NCBI RefSeq assembly: GCF_001522545.3
Contig: NC_031799.1
Span: 29,433,450-29,497,449, forward strand
Origin: Parus major
Lineage: Eukaryota > Chordata > Aves > Passeriformes > Paridae
DNA: 64,000 nucleotides
Direction of reading: 5' to 3'
A model generated the notes under the pieces. That model was not told the origin of the DNA. It was given only the letters and a program-made list of their open reading frames with translations, and did no database searches. A program made the position numbers and the translations under genes. The first letter of the stretch is position 1. The number at the start of each line of letters is the position of its first letter. Positions 1 through 13,900 of this stretch are shown here, in pieces.

Positions 1-2777
1 CTTATAAGAGTAATAATTTTTCTTGCTATATTTTTTTTTGCACCTCTGTTTCATATCTCAGCATTTTTGGGAAGTATCTGAATATGTGGAAACATCTGAA
101 AGCACTGAACTATTTTCTCCATGTACTGGGAAAGTAGTATTTCCACACAAAATATCTTCCTCATTTTAATCAGACAAAAGTTTTTTCCAATACATATTCA
201 TACTCAGAACTGATATCGTTAACTGAAAATCTAATATAATAATTTGAATGGATGTTTCTAATTTTTATGGTTTTGGATACATATTGTAGAGGTGATTTTA
301 ATTGGATGAAATTGCAAAACAGGTTTATATCAAAATCAATTCCTTTCATGTACCAGTCTGTTGCTAGATTATAGTTTTGGGTGGTTTGCTTTTGTATATT
401 TTGTGGTGTTTTAAATTTTTTTGTTTGGTTTGGGCAGTTTTTTATTTGTTTGTTTGTTTGTTTGTTTTTTGGTTTGTTGGATTTTAATTCTCTTCATTTA
501 TGACAGGGAAAGAACAGGGGAAAAGAAAAAAAACGAAATCTAAAAGGTATCTGAAAGGTATATTTTGCTCTTGCCTCATTACCAATTAGATATAGAAGTA
601 CTCTTAAAGAAAATTCCTTCCTAAAATTTTCAGTTATAAGGAGATATTCTATATTTTTTACCCTTATAATTTAATTTGAGCACAGTAACTAATTTGCCAA
701 TGCCAAATGTTGATACTCAAAATTATAGATCTAATACATAATACATTCTCAATAGGGCATATATACTTTGCTAATTTTGTAGAGAGGAAGGAAAGAAACT
801 GCAGTCATTAAAACAGGGAAAATGCAAACACTTTTGTAATACTTCACTTCTCTCGTTTCATTACTTAACATAGTTGAGATCTCTGGTTCAACTTCTCAGG
901 AATGAAGGACTCATATTGCCAGCTCTGCACAAACACATCATCTGAAGAGAATAGAGATGTGTTCATAACAGACAATCAATGAGATGCAGATACACAATAA
1001 AAGGTTATACCACAAAACTCATACCTGATGAAGAATTACAAAGAAGTTATGTCATGCACCTTCTCTTTATTTCTGACAAAAGTAAAAAAAAAACCAAAAA
1101 AACATTAGTCATTTTTATACTGTGTACAAAATTCAAAACATAGAATGTATTAAGGGACAACATTAGAAGCCAAGATTTAATTCTGTATCAACATCATTTT
1201 CTGACTATTTATGACTATTTCTTCCTTTTGGAAAGGAACCTGTCATTTCAGGCTGTTCTAACAGCAAACAGGATTTGACTGTAGAGTGTTATGTTGATAG
1301 AAGTTCCTGTTTTCTTCACCCATGTGGCTGAGCTACCAGAAAAGAAGAGAAACAATCTCAGGTGTTTCTCCAATAGCAGGTAATGTCTATGATAAATTTC
1401 AAAGGCTGAGGAGCAGATTCTTGTAGGGAGCTAGAGTGAGAAATCTGTAAATTTTTGCATACCTAAACAAATGGTATTTCCTGACCAAAGTCAGGAGATC
1501 ATTTGAAACACAAAAAGTAAAATTTTTAATATTTACTCTTTTTTGTTTTGTTTTACTTTTTACTAGAATAAACCAATAGTTTCAGGTAGTTTCAAGTGTT
1601 TGGAAAGAAAAGTGTTAGGAAGGATATACTGCAAAGAATCAGAGTTGATGCAGCTTGCTGCAATTTAAGAAAATGGGACAGAGGTAATTTTTTTTTAAAG
1701 TATTATATTTTTGTTCCTCAGGTGTAAATCATCTCTAGCTGAGATAATTAAGGTGTTACCAGGAAGAGGTTGAACTGCACAGGGTAGCAGCAATTCTCCT
1801 GAGCCCTATTGAATTCACTGGTGCAATTCTAATAAATAGTTTCCCGAAACCCCAGGAAGGCCACTCCAGCAAACAGATTTTACAGTCTCATCTTGTTCAG
1901 GACCAACCTCAGCCTTTGATCCACTTTGAAGGAAGCAATACAGATGTAGCAGTGAACCACCAGCTATCTATTACCTATATGTTTTAAATCATTTCCCAGA
2001 TTGAGGTGTAGCTTTCCTGCACCCTAAGTGCTATCTTTATGCACAGAATAATAATAATAAAAAAGCTTCATTTTGGATAAGATCTTCTGTAAAAAGTGAA
2101 CAGAAAATAAAGATCTCCTATTGTCCACACTTTATTGACTGTGTTATGGTGTACAAGAGATAAGTGAAACCAAGCCTCAGCCTGTTTCTCTTTCCTTTCT
2201 CCAGCCAATTTCTGACTTAATCTTTTTCTGGAAATTACTTCTGCATGGACCTTGCTTTTCCCATCAGGTGGGACTCAATAGTTAGTACAGTCACCTGAAC
2301 CTTTCAGATACATGAAATTTCTATCTCTGTAATGGTGCTTGAGAACAAAGGACAAGAAAACAGAACCCCAAAATAGATGAAAATAGATGTTTAAATCCTT
2401 GGAGACAACACATCTGTCCTTTCATAGGCCTGTAGGATTGCCAAAGTCTGAAACAGAGATGGTTTTACTTCAGTTATAGAACATTGCCTCATGTACATGA
2501 GGCAAATACTTTCATGAGGTCCCTTCGGTGTGAAATCTTAATTCTGCAAGCACTGAAAAAAACGCTGCCAAGAGAAGGGGAAAGGCAGAGACACTGGTTT
2601 TATAGAACAAAAGAAAACAAAAAGCAATTTAAAACCAAGAATAGCCCAGCAGCACTAAGAACATATTTGGGACTACAGAAGTTCCAAAACCTTTCCATTT
2701 AAAACTAATATTCTGCAAGAAGTGAGAAACCTATTTTTGAAAAAAAGACACAATTTCATCACCGTTCCTTGTCTCAC
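1..2777. other. AT-rich DNA without recognised genes
   Basis: I see no exon, RNA gene or recognisable transposon here. Open frames are short and lack protein family signals. A small TTTG microsatellite (about 445-467) is the only ordered repeat. The 1830-1990 stretch is somewhat richer in GC but I cannot assign it. Confidence 0.6.
445..480. repeat. (TTTG)n microsatellite in a T/G-rich tract
   Basis: About six uninterrupted TTTG units sit in a longer tract made almost only of T and G (about 405-480). Similar T/G tracts recur elsewhere in the window. Confidence 0.85.
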
Positions 2778-3140
2778 TGTATTAGGAACAGCAAAATGAT
2801 GACACAGACTCTCTAGCTGGGTTGCATAAGAGAGCAAGTTTTATTCTTCCAGATCTTCTTTCATAGACAGTTCCAAGAAGGTCAGAAAAGGTAAAGCTTT
2901 CATTGGTCATCAAACCAAGATATCACCATCGCTGAACAGTTAGAAATACAAGTAAATAACTAGGCAACAAACAACACCTGCAAAGGTTGTTTTCCTTCTC
3001 TAAGGACTGCTTGGATTCCTCCTTATGATTTCTCTGGCCACATTCTCAGGCCAGTGTGAGAAAGTTATATGATTTGGTTTCACACAGACACTGTTCTCTC
3101 TGCCTGATTTCTCGCATTCAGCGTCCATAATTCCTTAAAT
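2778..3140 (-). mobile_element. Solo LTR, minus orientation (family A, copy 1)
   Basis: This segment aligns by eye along most of its length with 23739-24140, including the shared blocks around the polyadenylation signal, 'AGACAGTTCC', 'GTTGTTTTCC' and 'GGTTTCACACAG'. Read on the minus strand it ends in TAATACA at 2778, and an AATAAA signal lies at 2840-2845. That arrangement (terminal CA, signal about 65 bases before the end) fits the 3' end of a retroviral LTR. No gag, pol or env reading frames flank it, so it is a solo LTR. The 5' boundary near 3140 is approximate because similarity fades there. The assignment to an avian endogenous retrovirus class is inference; the shared repeat is directly visible. 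Confidence 0.75.
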
Positions 3141-6136
3141 CATAATTTTTTGCACAAGTGTCCCAAATTTCAAACTTGTTAGCATTTTTATAATTAGTGT
3201 CAACATTACACTGCATAGAACAGCATACCACAGAATCTTTAGAGAAGTGCAAACGGGAGATATTTTATCATTATGCACTCATTTGTGTGTTACTTTCATT
3301 AAAAACTGCAAAGTACTATTAATACCTTTACACTACTGCTTGTTTCTTTTAATAAATGGTACATTACCTTTCTAAGTGGTTTCTTCTTGGTGCAACCTTT
3401 TTTCATGGTTTTGAACATGATTTAAATGCAGTTGTTTTCTGATTGTTTCTTTGTGGTTTGGATTTTTTCAGTTTTGGCTGAGATTACTGTTTGGTTCATT
3501 TTGATGCTGACTTTTTAATTTTTTTGTAGGAGAGCATAAGAGGTACATTAATAGATGTTAAAGCTCAAATACAGCTTTCAGTATTGTCTAGGGAATATCA
3601 GAGACAAAAATTGTGGCAAGATTTGGAAAATGAACAGTAGGACAAATATTGTTCCACTGACAAGCTGAAACGCATAAAACAAGAAACAACAAGAAAATGT
3701 ATAAAACAAGAAAAACGTGATTCCTTCACTTTAGCAAGCTTCTAAATATCACTGTATAAGTATGTTCTTAAGAAGGATTATTGTCTTGTGCACATTGCAC
3801 CAAAGTCTGAGCAGTCAGTGCAAAAGAGGGGTATTTCCTTTAAATGAGTTAAACAGTGAATTCTACTGTTACTACACTTGGGGAAGAAAGGGTGAATATA
3901 GTCTGACGTGTCTGAAAAGTTATTTGTGAAATAAATGTATTGTATAACACATCCAGAATAAGAAGAATAGTGTCCTTAATGTGGCTGCTCTCCATCACAA
4001 TTGTTTACAGAGTCAGTGTCCAGGCACATCCAGTATTCAAAAATGCAGTCCTCAAAAGGAATGTATCCACATTGTATGTATGTTCTTAGCAAAAACTGAG
4101 GCTGAAAGTTGGGATGAGAGACAATGGAGAGAGATCAATGAGAATAATATGAAACACAGGAAGTCTAGACTTGATCAATAATAGTTACATATGTTCTATA
4201 CCTTACCATCTTGTGTTCCTTACTTAAAAGGAAATTTCAGAAACTAAGAACATATTTAGGTGTAAAAGGGGAATAAAATTTGATAGCTTGTCCCTTTCTT
4301 TTTTGAAGGAAGTCTAGCAGGAGGTAATAAACTCCAAAATTCATCTGCTTTTGTTTACACAGGGGAGAAAAAAAAATTCCTCAAAACTCAGAGATCTTTC
4401 TTATGGATGTCTGTGTACAGAGACACAAAACTTTTATTAAGCATGATTAACAACAAATTAATAAAAGACCCAAATGGGGGCTGAGTGTTTAAAGTTTTGA
4501 AGCTTCTCTTTTAATTTTATCAGCTACAATTATCTATCACAATGTTCTATCCACAATTATTTGCCTTAAGAAGAGAAAGGGAAAATAGTAAAAAGCAAGA
4601 TGTATAGGAAAAAATAAAAGGAAAAAAAGGCAGAAAGAAAGAAAGGAAGAAGGAGTGAAATAAATGAGAAAGAAAGAAAGAAAGAAAAGAAGGGGAAAAT
4701 TCTAGTTCTGCAGTAAAAAATTATGTACTTCATTGTTTTCACCTAGCTGCCTGGTGTTCAAGTACCTTGTCATATACCAGACAGAGCATAAAATTATTTC
4801 ATTTTTCATCATTTAATTGGCCAAAGCCACAACAGCTGTCACTTTTCATGTGAATCAAATTTCTGCCTCAAAACTTGTATCAGAACATTGGCACCTTTAT
4901 AGTAGTAGTACCATTATCTCTCTTTTTTAATCTACTTGGCTTCCTCCCCCACACCTTTGCTTTTTCCTTTTATTGGATCTGTCACAGAAACTTGTCTGGC
5001 TATTGATCCTGTAGAGTATGCCTGTTCAGTATTGCAAGGTCACTCATAATTGCATCTAGATTGTTTTCTCTTTTTCTCCCTCCTCCCCCTTTTTTTTCCC
5101 AGTCCCTCCTCCTTTCTCTAAGGAAGGCAACTGTTCTGAAAAACAGCCAGTGTGGCATACTGTGAGCTGGAATTTTACCAGTAATAAAATGAATTGTGAC
5201 CATTGAAGGAGAAAATGTGGAAGAAGAAATTAAACTTACTCTGGGGTGGTATCTTTTTACAGATGGGACATTACAAAGAGAGGAACACAGAAAGGTAATG
5301 CCTTTCAAACGTACAAACTGACTAGGTCTGTAGTAAAATAAAAGCTAAGGCAGACAGAGTTTAACAGCATCAAGGGCCTAAAATTTTCTCCCTTGGGGAT
5401 TTTGTGATGTCAGTGTTTTGTACTTCTCTTTCAGTTACCGACAGGGATGGCATTTGCAGCTTCATGCCCTCTAGTCACATTCACACCTAAATGACAAAGT
5501 CAGGCTTTATACTTTTCTTCTTCACAGTCCACAGTAACCTTACCACAGATCTGCAAAGAAGAAGGGACACTTTCTTCCTTTTGCCCTCCAGTTATGTCTT
5601 CAGTGAGACATGCAGAATCTCAACAGAACCAGCCAGCCCTTTTGCCTTCACATTATTTATATTTTAATTATTAGAGGAGAAATTCCAGTGGCCTCCATAA
5701 TCTTAGCACAGTGTGCAGGGGAACCACTGTCAAGAGGGCATACATTGCCAGTAGTCCAATGACTCCTAGGGCAAAGAGAAAGTGTCACAAACTTTATGTG
5801 ATCACACCAATTCTATCTCCTGCTGGCACAGGAGCAATGGAAGTGAAGCATTTTTTCTAGCAACTATTTCTCTTCTACATGGCAGTAAAACTTATTAACA
5901 GCTCTACATTGAATTCTATAAACATGCAGAGAGCAGAGAGCTAATGAAATCCATGGAGCTAAATCTAGAGATTAGTTACAGAGCAGAAGTAAATCTACAT
6001 TTCTGGTACAATAGCAGTTGGATTCAAAGAACTTAGAGAACTTTTTCAAGTTTGATGATTCTGTGACTCTAAGATAAACTTTAAGTTTTTTTATTTTATT
6101 CTGCAGACCAAGACTCCTTTGCACTGAAACCCACTG
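3141..6136. other. AT-rich DNA without recognised genes
   Basis: No coding or RNA feature is supported. The stretch holds a purine microsatellite (4631-4692) and a C/T-rich patch near 5070-5115. The minus-strand frame at 5000-5308 owes its length to that low-complexity patch. The 5690-5840 stretch is less AT-rich but matches nothing I recognise. Confidence 0.6.
4631..4692. repeat. (GAAA)n purine microsatellite
   Basis: Interrupted GAAA and GAAG units make an almost pure A/G strand for about 60 bases. Confidence 0.85.
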
Positions 6137-6732
6137 TGTCCTGGTTTTAGCTGAAATAGAGGTAAATTTCTTCTTAGTAGTTGCCACAATGCAGCATTTT
6201 GGATTTAATATGAAAATAATGTTGAAAATACTCTGTTGTTTTAGGGGCTGGAAGTAGTGCTTAGTCAAAATTAAGGTTTTTCATTTTCCCCTGCTCTGCC
6301 ACCAAGAAGATGCAAGAAGCCATGAGGGAGCACAGCCAGAACAGGTGACCTGCAGTGGCCAAAGAAGTATTCCAGGTAGTAGAATGTCTTGCTCAGTAGA
6401 TAAACTGGGGAGAATTATCTCAGTCACTGATCACTGCTTGACGACAGACTGGGGAGTCATTGGTCATGAGTAATTGTATAATTTGTTTATTTTTGTGGTT
6501 TGTTCCTCTCCTTCTCCCTCTCTCTCCTTTCCATTACAACAACAATAATAAAAATAGTAATAAATAATAACTATTATTATATAATCTTACTCTACTTCAA
6601 TTATTAAGCTATTATCATCTCAAACTACAATTTTTTTACGTTTTTCTGATTCTCCTCACCCCACTGCAGAGGGGTGTGGGGGGACTGAGCAGCTTCATCA
6701 TACAGTTTTTGGCTGAGGCTAACATACCATCA
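6137..6732 (+). mobile_element. Solo LTR, ERVL-like TGTCCTGG family, decayed
   Basis: The element starts with TGTCCTGGTTTTAGCTG, the start expected for a widespread avian ERVL-type LTR, and ends near ACCATCA. Internal landmarks are in the same order as in the copy at 39066: the 'GGGAGCACAGCC' block, 'TATTCCAGGTAGTAG', a degraded TATA box ('TAGATAAA' near 6398), then an expanded AAT/ATT-rich stretch (6536-6600), a corrupted 'CTTATCTCAA' block and a G-rich U5. The TATA box and polyadenylation signal are both mutated, so it is probably no longer a working promoter. No retroviral interior lies beside it. I do not see a clear target duplication. Confidence 0.8.
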
Positions 6733-9700
6733 AGTTTTTCCATCAAGGGTCATTTCCAGAAGAAATCCCTAGGAAGTTTAGAAATTAATATACATGGAAT
6801 GGACACAAGCTGAGTCTTTTTATTTAATTTTTGTCTTGTACCAAATCATTGCAAATACTGACTCTTTAGAGAGTAACAGCCCAGTGAATAGGAAATCAGT
6901 GACAAGGATTCTTGTTTTAGCTTAAGGAAAGCCAACTTTACACTCAGATAAAATAATTCAGGAATAGATGTGTGAGCAGGGAGGAACAATTACCTGCCAG
7001 CATAGAATTAGTTTCTACTTTTCCAAAAGTAGAAAGTAATTGGCTTCACCGAGAAATCAAGAGGATAACAATTTCTTGTATACATCGTTCCCACTACAGC
7101 TTCCACTTTTATAATCAAGGACTAAAAATCTTGCTCTTACTTTGCAATACTACATGCTTACCATCTTACCTAGTAATTCTTGTCATAAAACTCTATAGAA
7201 TTAGATTTTATGTGAAACTATTCAAATGAAGTCTGCAACTTCAAAATCAAACATAGGTACAAATCATACACATTCAAGTAGTTAAAAACACACAGAATGA
7301 TTTTGCTTATTCCTTACCAAACTCTCCCACCTTCCTTATCTTTGAAGAGGTCATCCAAAAGCCAGATTGAAATTTTATACTGAATATTTTTCTATCTAGG
7401 ATTTTGTGAAGAAGACAGTCAGATTCTGTGGCCTAATTTCTGTAACTGAAATTCATAGAAATCATTTTATTTTATTTTATTGAATTCTTTGCCATAGCTT
7501 TTCACTGTGTAAAGATTTGGCTAAAAAGTAGCCACTGTGAGACATCTTTATCTCATTGTTCATAAAACTAAATTAAAAATATATAACTAAAATAAAGATT
7601 TATGTTATTTCAATATATTTTCACTTTGGTGTAGAAGGCATTGTGTGGTGTATCAGTTAAGTGGAGAAGCAGTAGACGAAAAAATTAATAATGCAAGCAA
7701 AAACATGTCTTGCATCTGGTTATTATATGATGTGAAAGATGTGAAGATCTAAGATGTGAAAAAAATTGAAATAATTTATTTTCTTTCACTTTCATGGCCT
7801 GCTGAGTTATGAAGACTACCTGATCTCATGCTCTTATTTTTATTTCAATTTTTTTACCATCATGTTTTTCTAAAGGATTTTCTACTGTACTAGTGAATTG
7901 TGATCAAGCATTTCAAGGATCCTAAAGCTGAATGCATTGCTGACAGCAGCTTGCTGCAATATCAGGAAAGTTGCGAAGAAATTCTTACTGAGTTTATGTT
8001 GGTAAGTCTTTGAGAAAGAGGAATATTTTTGAACTGGTCTACCAGTTCAGATCCAGTTCACATTAAGAATTGCCTACAAGCCTTAGTATCAGATGACCTG
8101 TTTCATGGTGTAAAAGTTCACTTTGCAATAGTGTGGCCTGGCACAGGGGTTGATGGCAAGGGGATGGGATGGTTTGAGAGCAGGAGAAATAATTTTCTGG
8201 TGATATTGTTGATAGGGAATATCTGATGATTAACTTGCACAAACACCTTTATTTTTATCAGTAATTCTTAATGGCAACCCAAATAACTTACCTCTGAAGC
8301 TACTTGTGACAATTATATTTAAATATTGATTGTTATTTTGATCAGGCTAACAAAAGTGTGACTCCAGGAACACTGGTACATAAGCATCATTTTGGTCATT
8401 CCAAAATGGTTTCTAATGAGAGCAGAAATTCCAAAGTAGTTTCTACTCATAGAGAATTTTTATATTGACTTTCTTTTATAAACTTGATGACCAGATATTA
8501 CTCCTCTTGTTCTATAATAAAGAGTGAACTTTTTGAAAAGAAATCCATTCTTGATTTAAAATTAACAACTTTGAAGGTTGTCACACAGGTCCTAGGGACT
8601 GAATAGACCAATGTTAATTTTCCAGCAGACAAGAAAGGCCAGCTTTTAGACTATAATGTACCACATTAAGAAACATGAGGAGCCTACAAACAAACTGTTA
8701 ACTTTGGAAGCTCTTTTAGAGTCTGATCTTGTTTAAAAAGCGTGTTTCTAAATGTAACTAATATCAAGTTCCAGGGAAATCTTTTGCCTGGAAAAATTCT
8801 TTACTATGCTTTCTTTGTTTTGAAAATCACAACATTTCATAATGAAGATACGATTATTTTTCAGTTCACATGGAGAAGAAATTTGGTGCAGTTTTTCTTC
8901 AAGTTCTAAGAGTAAGTTATTTTCCCCAGATTTTCCTTTTTTTTTCATTTTTTCTTTCCTCTTTTCCTTTTTTCTTTTTTATCTTTTCTTTTTTTCCTTT
9001 TTCCTTTTCCCTTTTCTTTTTCTTTTTTTTTTTCCACTTTTTAATATTTTTATTTTTCTTTTCCTTTTTCTCTTTTTTTTTTTTTCTTCCTTAAAAGTAT
9101 AACATTTACATCAATTTCCCCCAGGGTGTGTTAGTTCTATGACTCTGGCCATGTTATAATACATAAAAATGATAAATTGATTATTCTGAGTGCACTGATC
9201 CATAGGTTTGGTTGGCTTTTTTGTTTGCTTTGATTCTGTCTGGTTTTAATACAGGATTGGAGACACTGAACATGTTAAAAATGAAGAAATTTTATTTTCT
9301 GATGGAGAAGTTGAATTTATAAATCCTCAAGTGAAACAGTTATGGTTTGAAAATATTGTACCTTAATTATTAACTACCTCAGTTCTGAAGAATCATGCTT
9401 TGCTATGGCAAAGCTAAATGGAAATATTTCCTGCTATGGATAACAGAATTTGAGCTACGATTTGCAACAAATGTATTGAAAATAATTCCCATATCTTCTT
9501 TTTCCAACACCTGAATCCCTGTTATCCCCAGCAGTGAAGTAAAAAATTAGTCCCAGTACTCTCGAAAGTTAAACAGGTCATATAATATACATTATATTAT
9601 GCATTTATATACCTTATAATATACATTCATTGAGCTTTCTGGGTATACAGTAGCCAGCATAAAATTGCTGCCTACTCAGTTGCTTATTAACTTCTTACCA

Positions 9701-10470
9701 TTTTATAAATGAAAGTATTTTAAGCTAAACACCTTATTAATTTAAAAAGCATTGGAAGCATGATTATAGTAACTAGTAAGATTACTCACGGAGAATCAGC
9801 TACTTAAACCTGTAACTGAAAACATTAATGTTCATTAAAACTATGCAGTAGGACTAAAAGGGTCTAAGTTGAAGCACATTTTTATTTATACTTGAATATG
9901 CCAATTTAGCAGCTTTTTCTTGAAGTGTAAATACTGAGAACAGAGGGTAAGGAAGGTAATGTGAGAACATTAGTTCAAGAAAGGGATAAAGATAAAATGT
10001 CAGCTGTATTGTGCTGGAACTGGAAAACAAATGTTAAATACTATCATTTGGGTAAATTGATGTTTAGAATTTATATGAGGTTTGAATCTGCTGTTAACAG
10101 CTATAACAATAACTTAAACAAATATTCATCAGCTACTGCATATGACTAAACCCATCTTTGTTGATGTGGTCCTTGATGGTCCTAGATGTCAGGGCTTGGT
10201 CTGTCTCATGCTGCAGCATGTCTAAAAGAGTTGTTATTTTAGAAGGCAGCAGCAGGTGTCCTATCCTCTTGCTCTACTGTGCTTCTTCACCATTTTACCA
10301 TGTATTGTTTTCTTAGAGAAGAAATACTTCCCCACTCACCCTGCTTCTCTCTGGCTATGGGTTTTTTTAATGACCTGGAATCATCACTAAACTTTAAATT
10401 ATCAGGTGTATTCAAGGTATTTAAGCATACCTTCAAGGTCTTTGCTATTATATTTAATTTAAAATAAATA
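6733..10470. other. AT-rich DNA without recognised genes
   Basis: No gene, RNA or transposon is recognised. It contains the long pyrimidine tract at 8925-9092. The frames at 8842-9102 and 8870-9094 are translations of that tract and are not genes. Confidence 0.6.
8925..9092. repeat. Long T/C polypyrimidine tract
   Basis: About 168 bases are almost wholly T with scattered C (few purines in the core), from 'TTTTCCTTTT' to the run before 'CCTTAAAAG'. It has no fixed period; units of CTTTT and CCTTTT predominate. It is a candidate for triplex-type DNA and for replication slippage. Confidence 0.85.
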
Positions 10471-10993
10471 CCATAGACTCATAGAGCCATAGGATGTTTT
10501 GGGTTGGGTTGGCAACACCATTGTTATGTTTAGGAATCTTTTTTCACTAGGTCTCGTTGCTCATAGCCCATCCAACCTGACCTTGAACACCTCCAGTGGT
10601 CAAGCAGGCACAAATCTGACCACTAGTCCCTATGTCTCACCCCCCTATAGGAAAAATATCTATCCTTTGGTCCAGTCCAAGTCGCCCTTGCTCTGTCATT
10701 AAATACCCTGGTGAAAAGCCTCTCTCTATTTTATAAGCTCTCATTATGTATTGAAAGGCAATAAGATCTCCCTGAAGCCTTCTCTGAGCCTACGAGCCTC
10801 AGCCCTCAAGACTTTTCTTCACAGCAGAAGTGTTCCAGCTCTCTGACCATTTTTGTTGCCCTCCTCTGGACCCACTCTGACAGGTCTTTCTTGATCTGGG
10901 ACTCAGAGCTGGGTGCAGCACTCTGGATGTGGTCTGATGATAATGGAATAGAAGGGAAGAATCACCTCTTTTGGCCTACTGGCCACGCTCCCC
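10471..10993 (-). mobile_element. CR1 LINE 3' fragment, minus orientation, old
   Basis: Read on the minus strand this is the 3' end of a CR1 element: the ORF2 C-terminal region followed by the 3' untranslated region. Recognisable parts, in plus-strand order, are the degenerate octamer tail at 10471-10495, the 'CCATCCAACCTGACCTTGAA' block near 10568 and the 'TTGCCCTCCTCTGGACCCA' block near 10855. Multiple stop codons and indels break all frames. The 5' truncation near 10993 is usual for CR1. Divergence looks higher than for the CR1 at 14573. Confidence 0.85.
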
Positions 10994-13900
10994 ACACCAT
11001 TATCATATGACACAGTTGCTATCATAAATGTGGCCAGCTAAGAGCAATTACAATTATTTCTGTGCCACTGGCAAAAAAAAATATTTAAATAGTTACTACA
11101 ACATTAGTGTGCCTATGATTGAGTTCAAAAAAGGCAGAAGCAAGACCTGCTTCATTTTACCTTTATGGGTGCAACTAGGCTTTATTTTTTCTGAGTCATT
11201 GTGAGCTAGTAATCCTAATTCAGCCACAGGGTGTATGTTTAGGATGCATATGACACTGTTTCAGAAAACAACCATTCTCATTATCCAGGGTAAGCAAATC
11301 AATGGGCTGCATTTATTAATATAGCTGGTGTAATATTGGGAGCTGCATATTTTTAATATAGGATACAATGAAATAGATGAGCAGTTCCCAAACTCAGAAG
11401 TTTTTCCACCTCTTTTCTATACAACGCTGAATCACTGTGTGGAGACGTGTAGACAAGGAAGAGGAGGAATTGCGTGAGATGGATTACTAGGCAATGAGAA
11501 CTAACAGAAAACAAAAGGAGGAGAAATATTATGAGAGCACAGTTTTAAGACTGCAAGACCAGAGTCTTGGAAAGTACAGTTTAAAATTTAACTCAGAAAG
11601 GTTACAGAAAGGTCCACAAAAAGGTAGAATTCAGACAAGATGACACTATGAAAATGAAGCCCTAATAGTTTGGTTGGACAAAACAGTGTCATGAAAGACA
11701 AATGTTGTCTCAGTCAGCCTTGCTTGTGGAAAGATATCTAATAGAACTAACTTTAAATTCCAGTATAAGTATAGTATTCAGGTCTTTTTCAAAACTATGA
11801 TTAATATTTGCACAGTCTGAAGGCCTAATACAGCAAGCTAGGAGACTGTGCCATGTTCATATCCAAAGATATTAGAACAGGAAATAGAGGCAATACAGAA
11901 AAACTGCAAGCAGTGAGATTAGCAAAGGACATGGCACTAAAATTAAACATTGGCAGGCAGTACATTCTGCATCTAGTATTAGAAGTCCTATGTTTTAGTC
12001 CCAGACCCTGCTACTGGAATATGGAGAGATTTCAGGTAAGACTTATATTCTGATTTAAATAATCAAGTAAAAATGTTAAACATTTCTGTCAAATGCAATG
12101 GACACATCTGGTTACAAAAAATTAGCCATAGAGAGATGATAGATGAGGGAAACAGGAAGTTGTAGTGACATTCTCTCCTACAATCAGTTTTAAATGCTTC
12201 CTTTCTAACTATACATAACTGGCTGATTAATGAACATGATTTGAAACCCACTTTTGACAGATGTATGCAGATACGCAGATAGGGCACCAAAACAGACCCA
12301 GCAGTCTTCAAACACTGGTTGTTTTCATTTCATATATAAAGCAAGTAATTGTTCAAGAAAATTATTTTAACAGTACAGTTAAAGTACAGTTTACTTTCTA
12401 TAATAAGCAGCCATATAAAAGAAAGAGCAGGGTAGCTCATTATTCTTGAAAGAAGGGATATCCAAGAGGCAACAACTCATTTAAATGACAGTTTTCAGCC
12501 CTCATGCTGCACACTTTTCCCTTTTCCAACACTGAGTGTTCTATTAATCTTCAGTGCTTTTAAACTGTAGACGAGGGAGACACAGACTGAAAAAGATGGA
12601 TAATAAGCTCTAGGATAAGCTAAAATATGGCACAAACAGCTTTCCTTGGTTGGCTTACAGGAGATGGAGGAAACGATGCAAAATACAGTATAGCTAGAAA
12701 CAGTTTATTTCAGAGAGAATCACACAAGTGACCTCCACCTGTACTACTTTCAATGCAGTCTTCACAATATTTTTCGAAAAAAAAAATCCACCCACCATGT
12801 GAAAATTCATTAGCAAAATTAAAGTGCAAAATATGTTGTATGTGTCTATTTGCCATGCTTATTGAATTAAATGTTTTGTTGCCATTTCCAAGTAGAACAC
12901 AAATATTAATAATGATATCTTTATGTTTTGCTGACACAATTTGGGATGATATTGTACTCTTGAAACATTAATGTGACCAACAGCATATTTTTTTCTCTCC
13001 TATTAAGACAAGATTCTCAGTGTAAGAATTAAACTTCTCTATCATATTAAAAAAAAAAGAAACAAAACCAAAAAAAAGTGTTTAAAGAAATCATTTTCAC
13101 TAGAATGTCAGACTTACTCTTGGTTTAATACTAGTCTGGAAATGACGTCCTTCTGTGTCTAATTTCTCAAATGATGCATCAGTTTTAAAACTATTTAAAC
13201 TCTTCTACCAGGCCTTTATAACTTTGTGAACCTTGCAGCCTTCCTCTTCCCCCCTTTAAAGAATGAGGCAATGTCCTGCAGGTGTGTTAGGTAAAAAAAA
13301 AATAAAAAAAATAGAGATTATTCTCACACAAATTAAAAGCAAGCCCCAAAATGCTCTTCATTTGGTGGATTATAATAAAAAAATGAATAAATATTCACAG
13401 ACAATTGAAATAAGAAACCAATAATTTTGTTAAAGCATATGTAACAAATTGGTCTGTGGATTTTCTGTTCAGAGAAAAGTTTTCATCTGCTACTCCTTCT
13501 TGGCAACTGTAGATTATTAACACTATCTGCTGAGCATTGATGGCTGCTGGTAACTGAAATGTGTTGTTAACCTGACTGTGGGTTGTACCAGTGCATGGAG
13601 ATAATGTGTTCTCAAAACAGCGCAGTATGAGCACAGCAGGTGCCAAGTAAAAGCAGTAGTAAGAAATTGAACAGATCTTCAGCACTAAGATTTTACTGTG
13701 GTCTTTTATTTGCCTTTTGGAAAGTCTGTTTCTTGATTATCCTTTGTTAGAAATATCTTCATGTTTTCTCTCCAGGCAGCAGAATTCAAGAACTAGAGGA
13801 GACATACAGACCTGCAATTTACTGGCTTCAGGTGATTTTTTTTTTAGTTCCAGTTAGTTATGTAAGAGAAAAACTCTTTCAAACTACAGAAATATATCAG

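Noticed and set aside
6040..6072. TTGATGATTCTGTGACTC, resembling a CR1 octamer tail
   Set aside because: The preceding sequence lacks the conserved CR1 3' end, so one octamer is not enough.
8842..9102. Phe-rich open frames of 74-86 codons
   Set aside because: They are translations of the pyrimidine tract.
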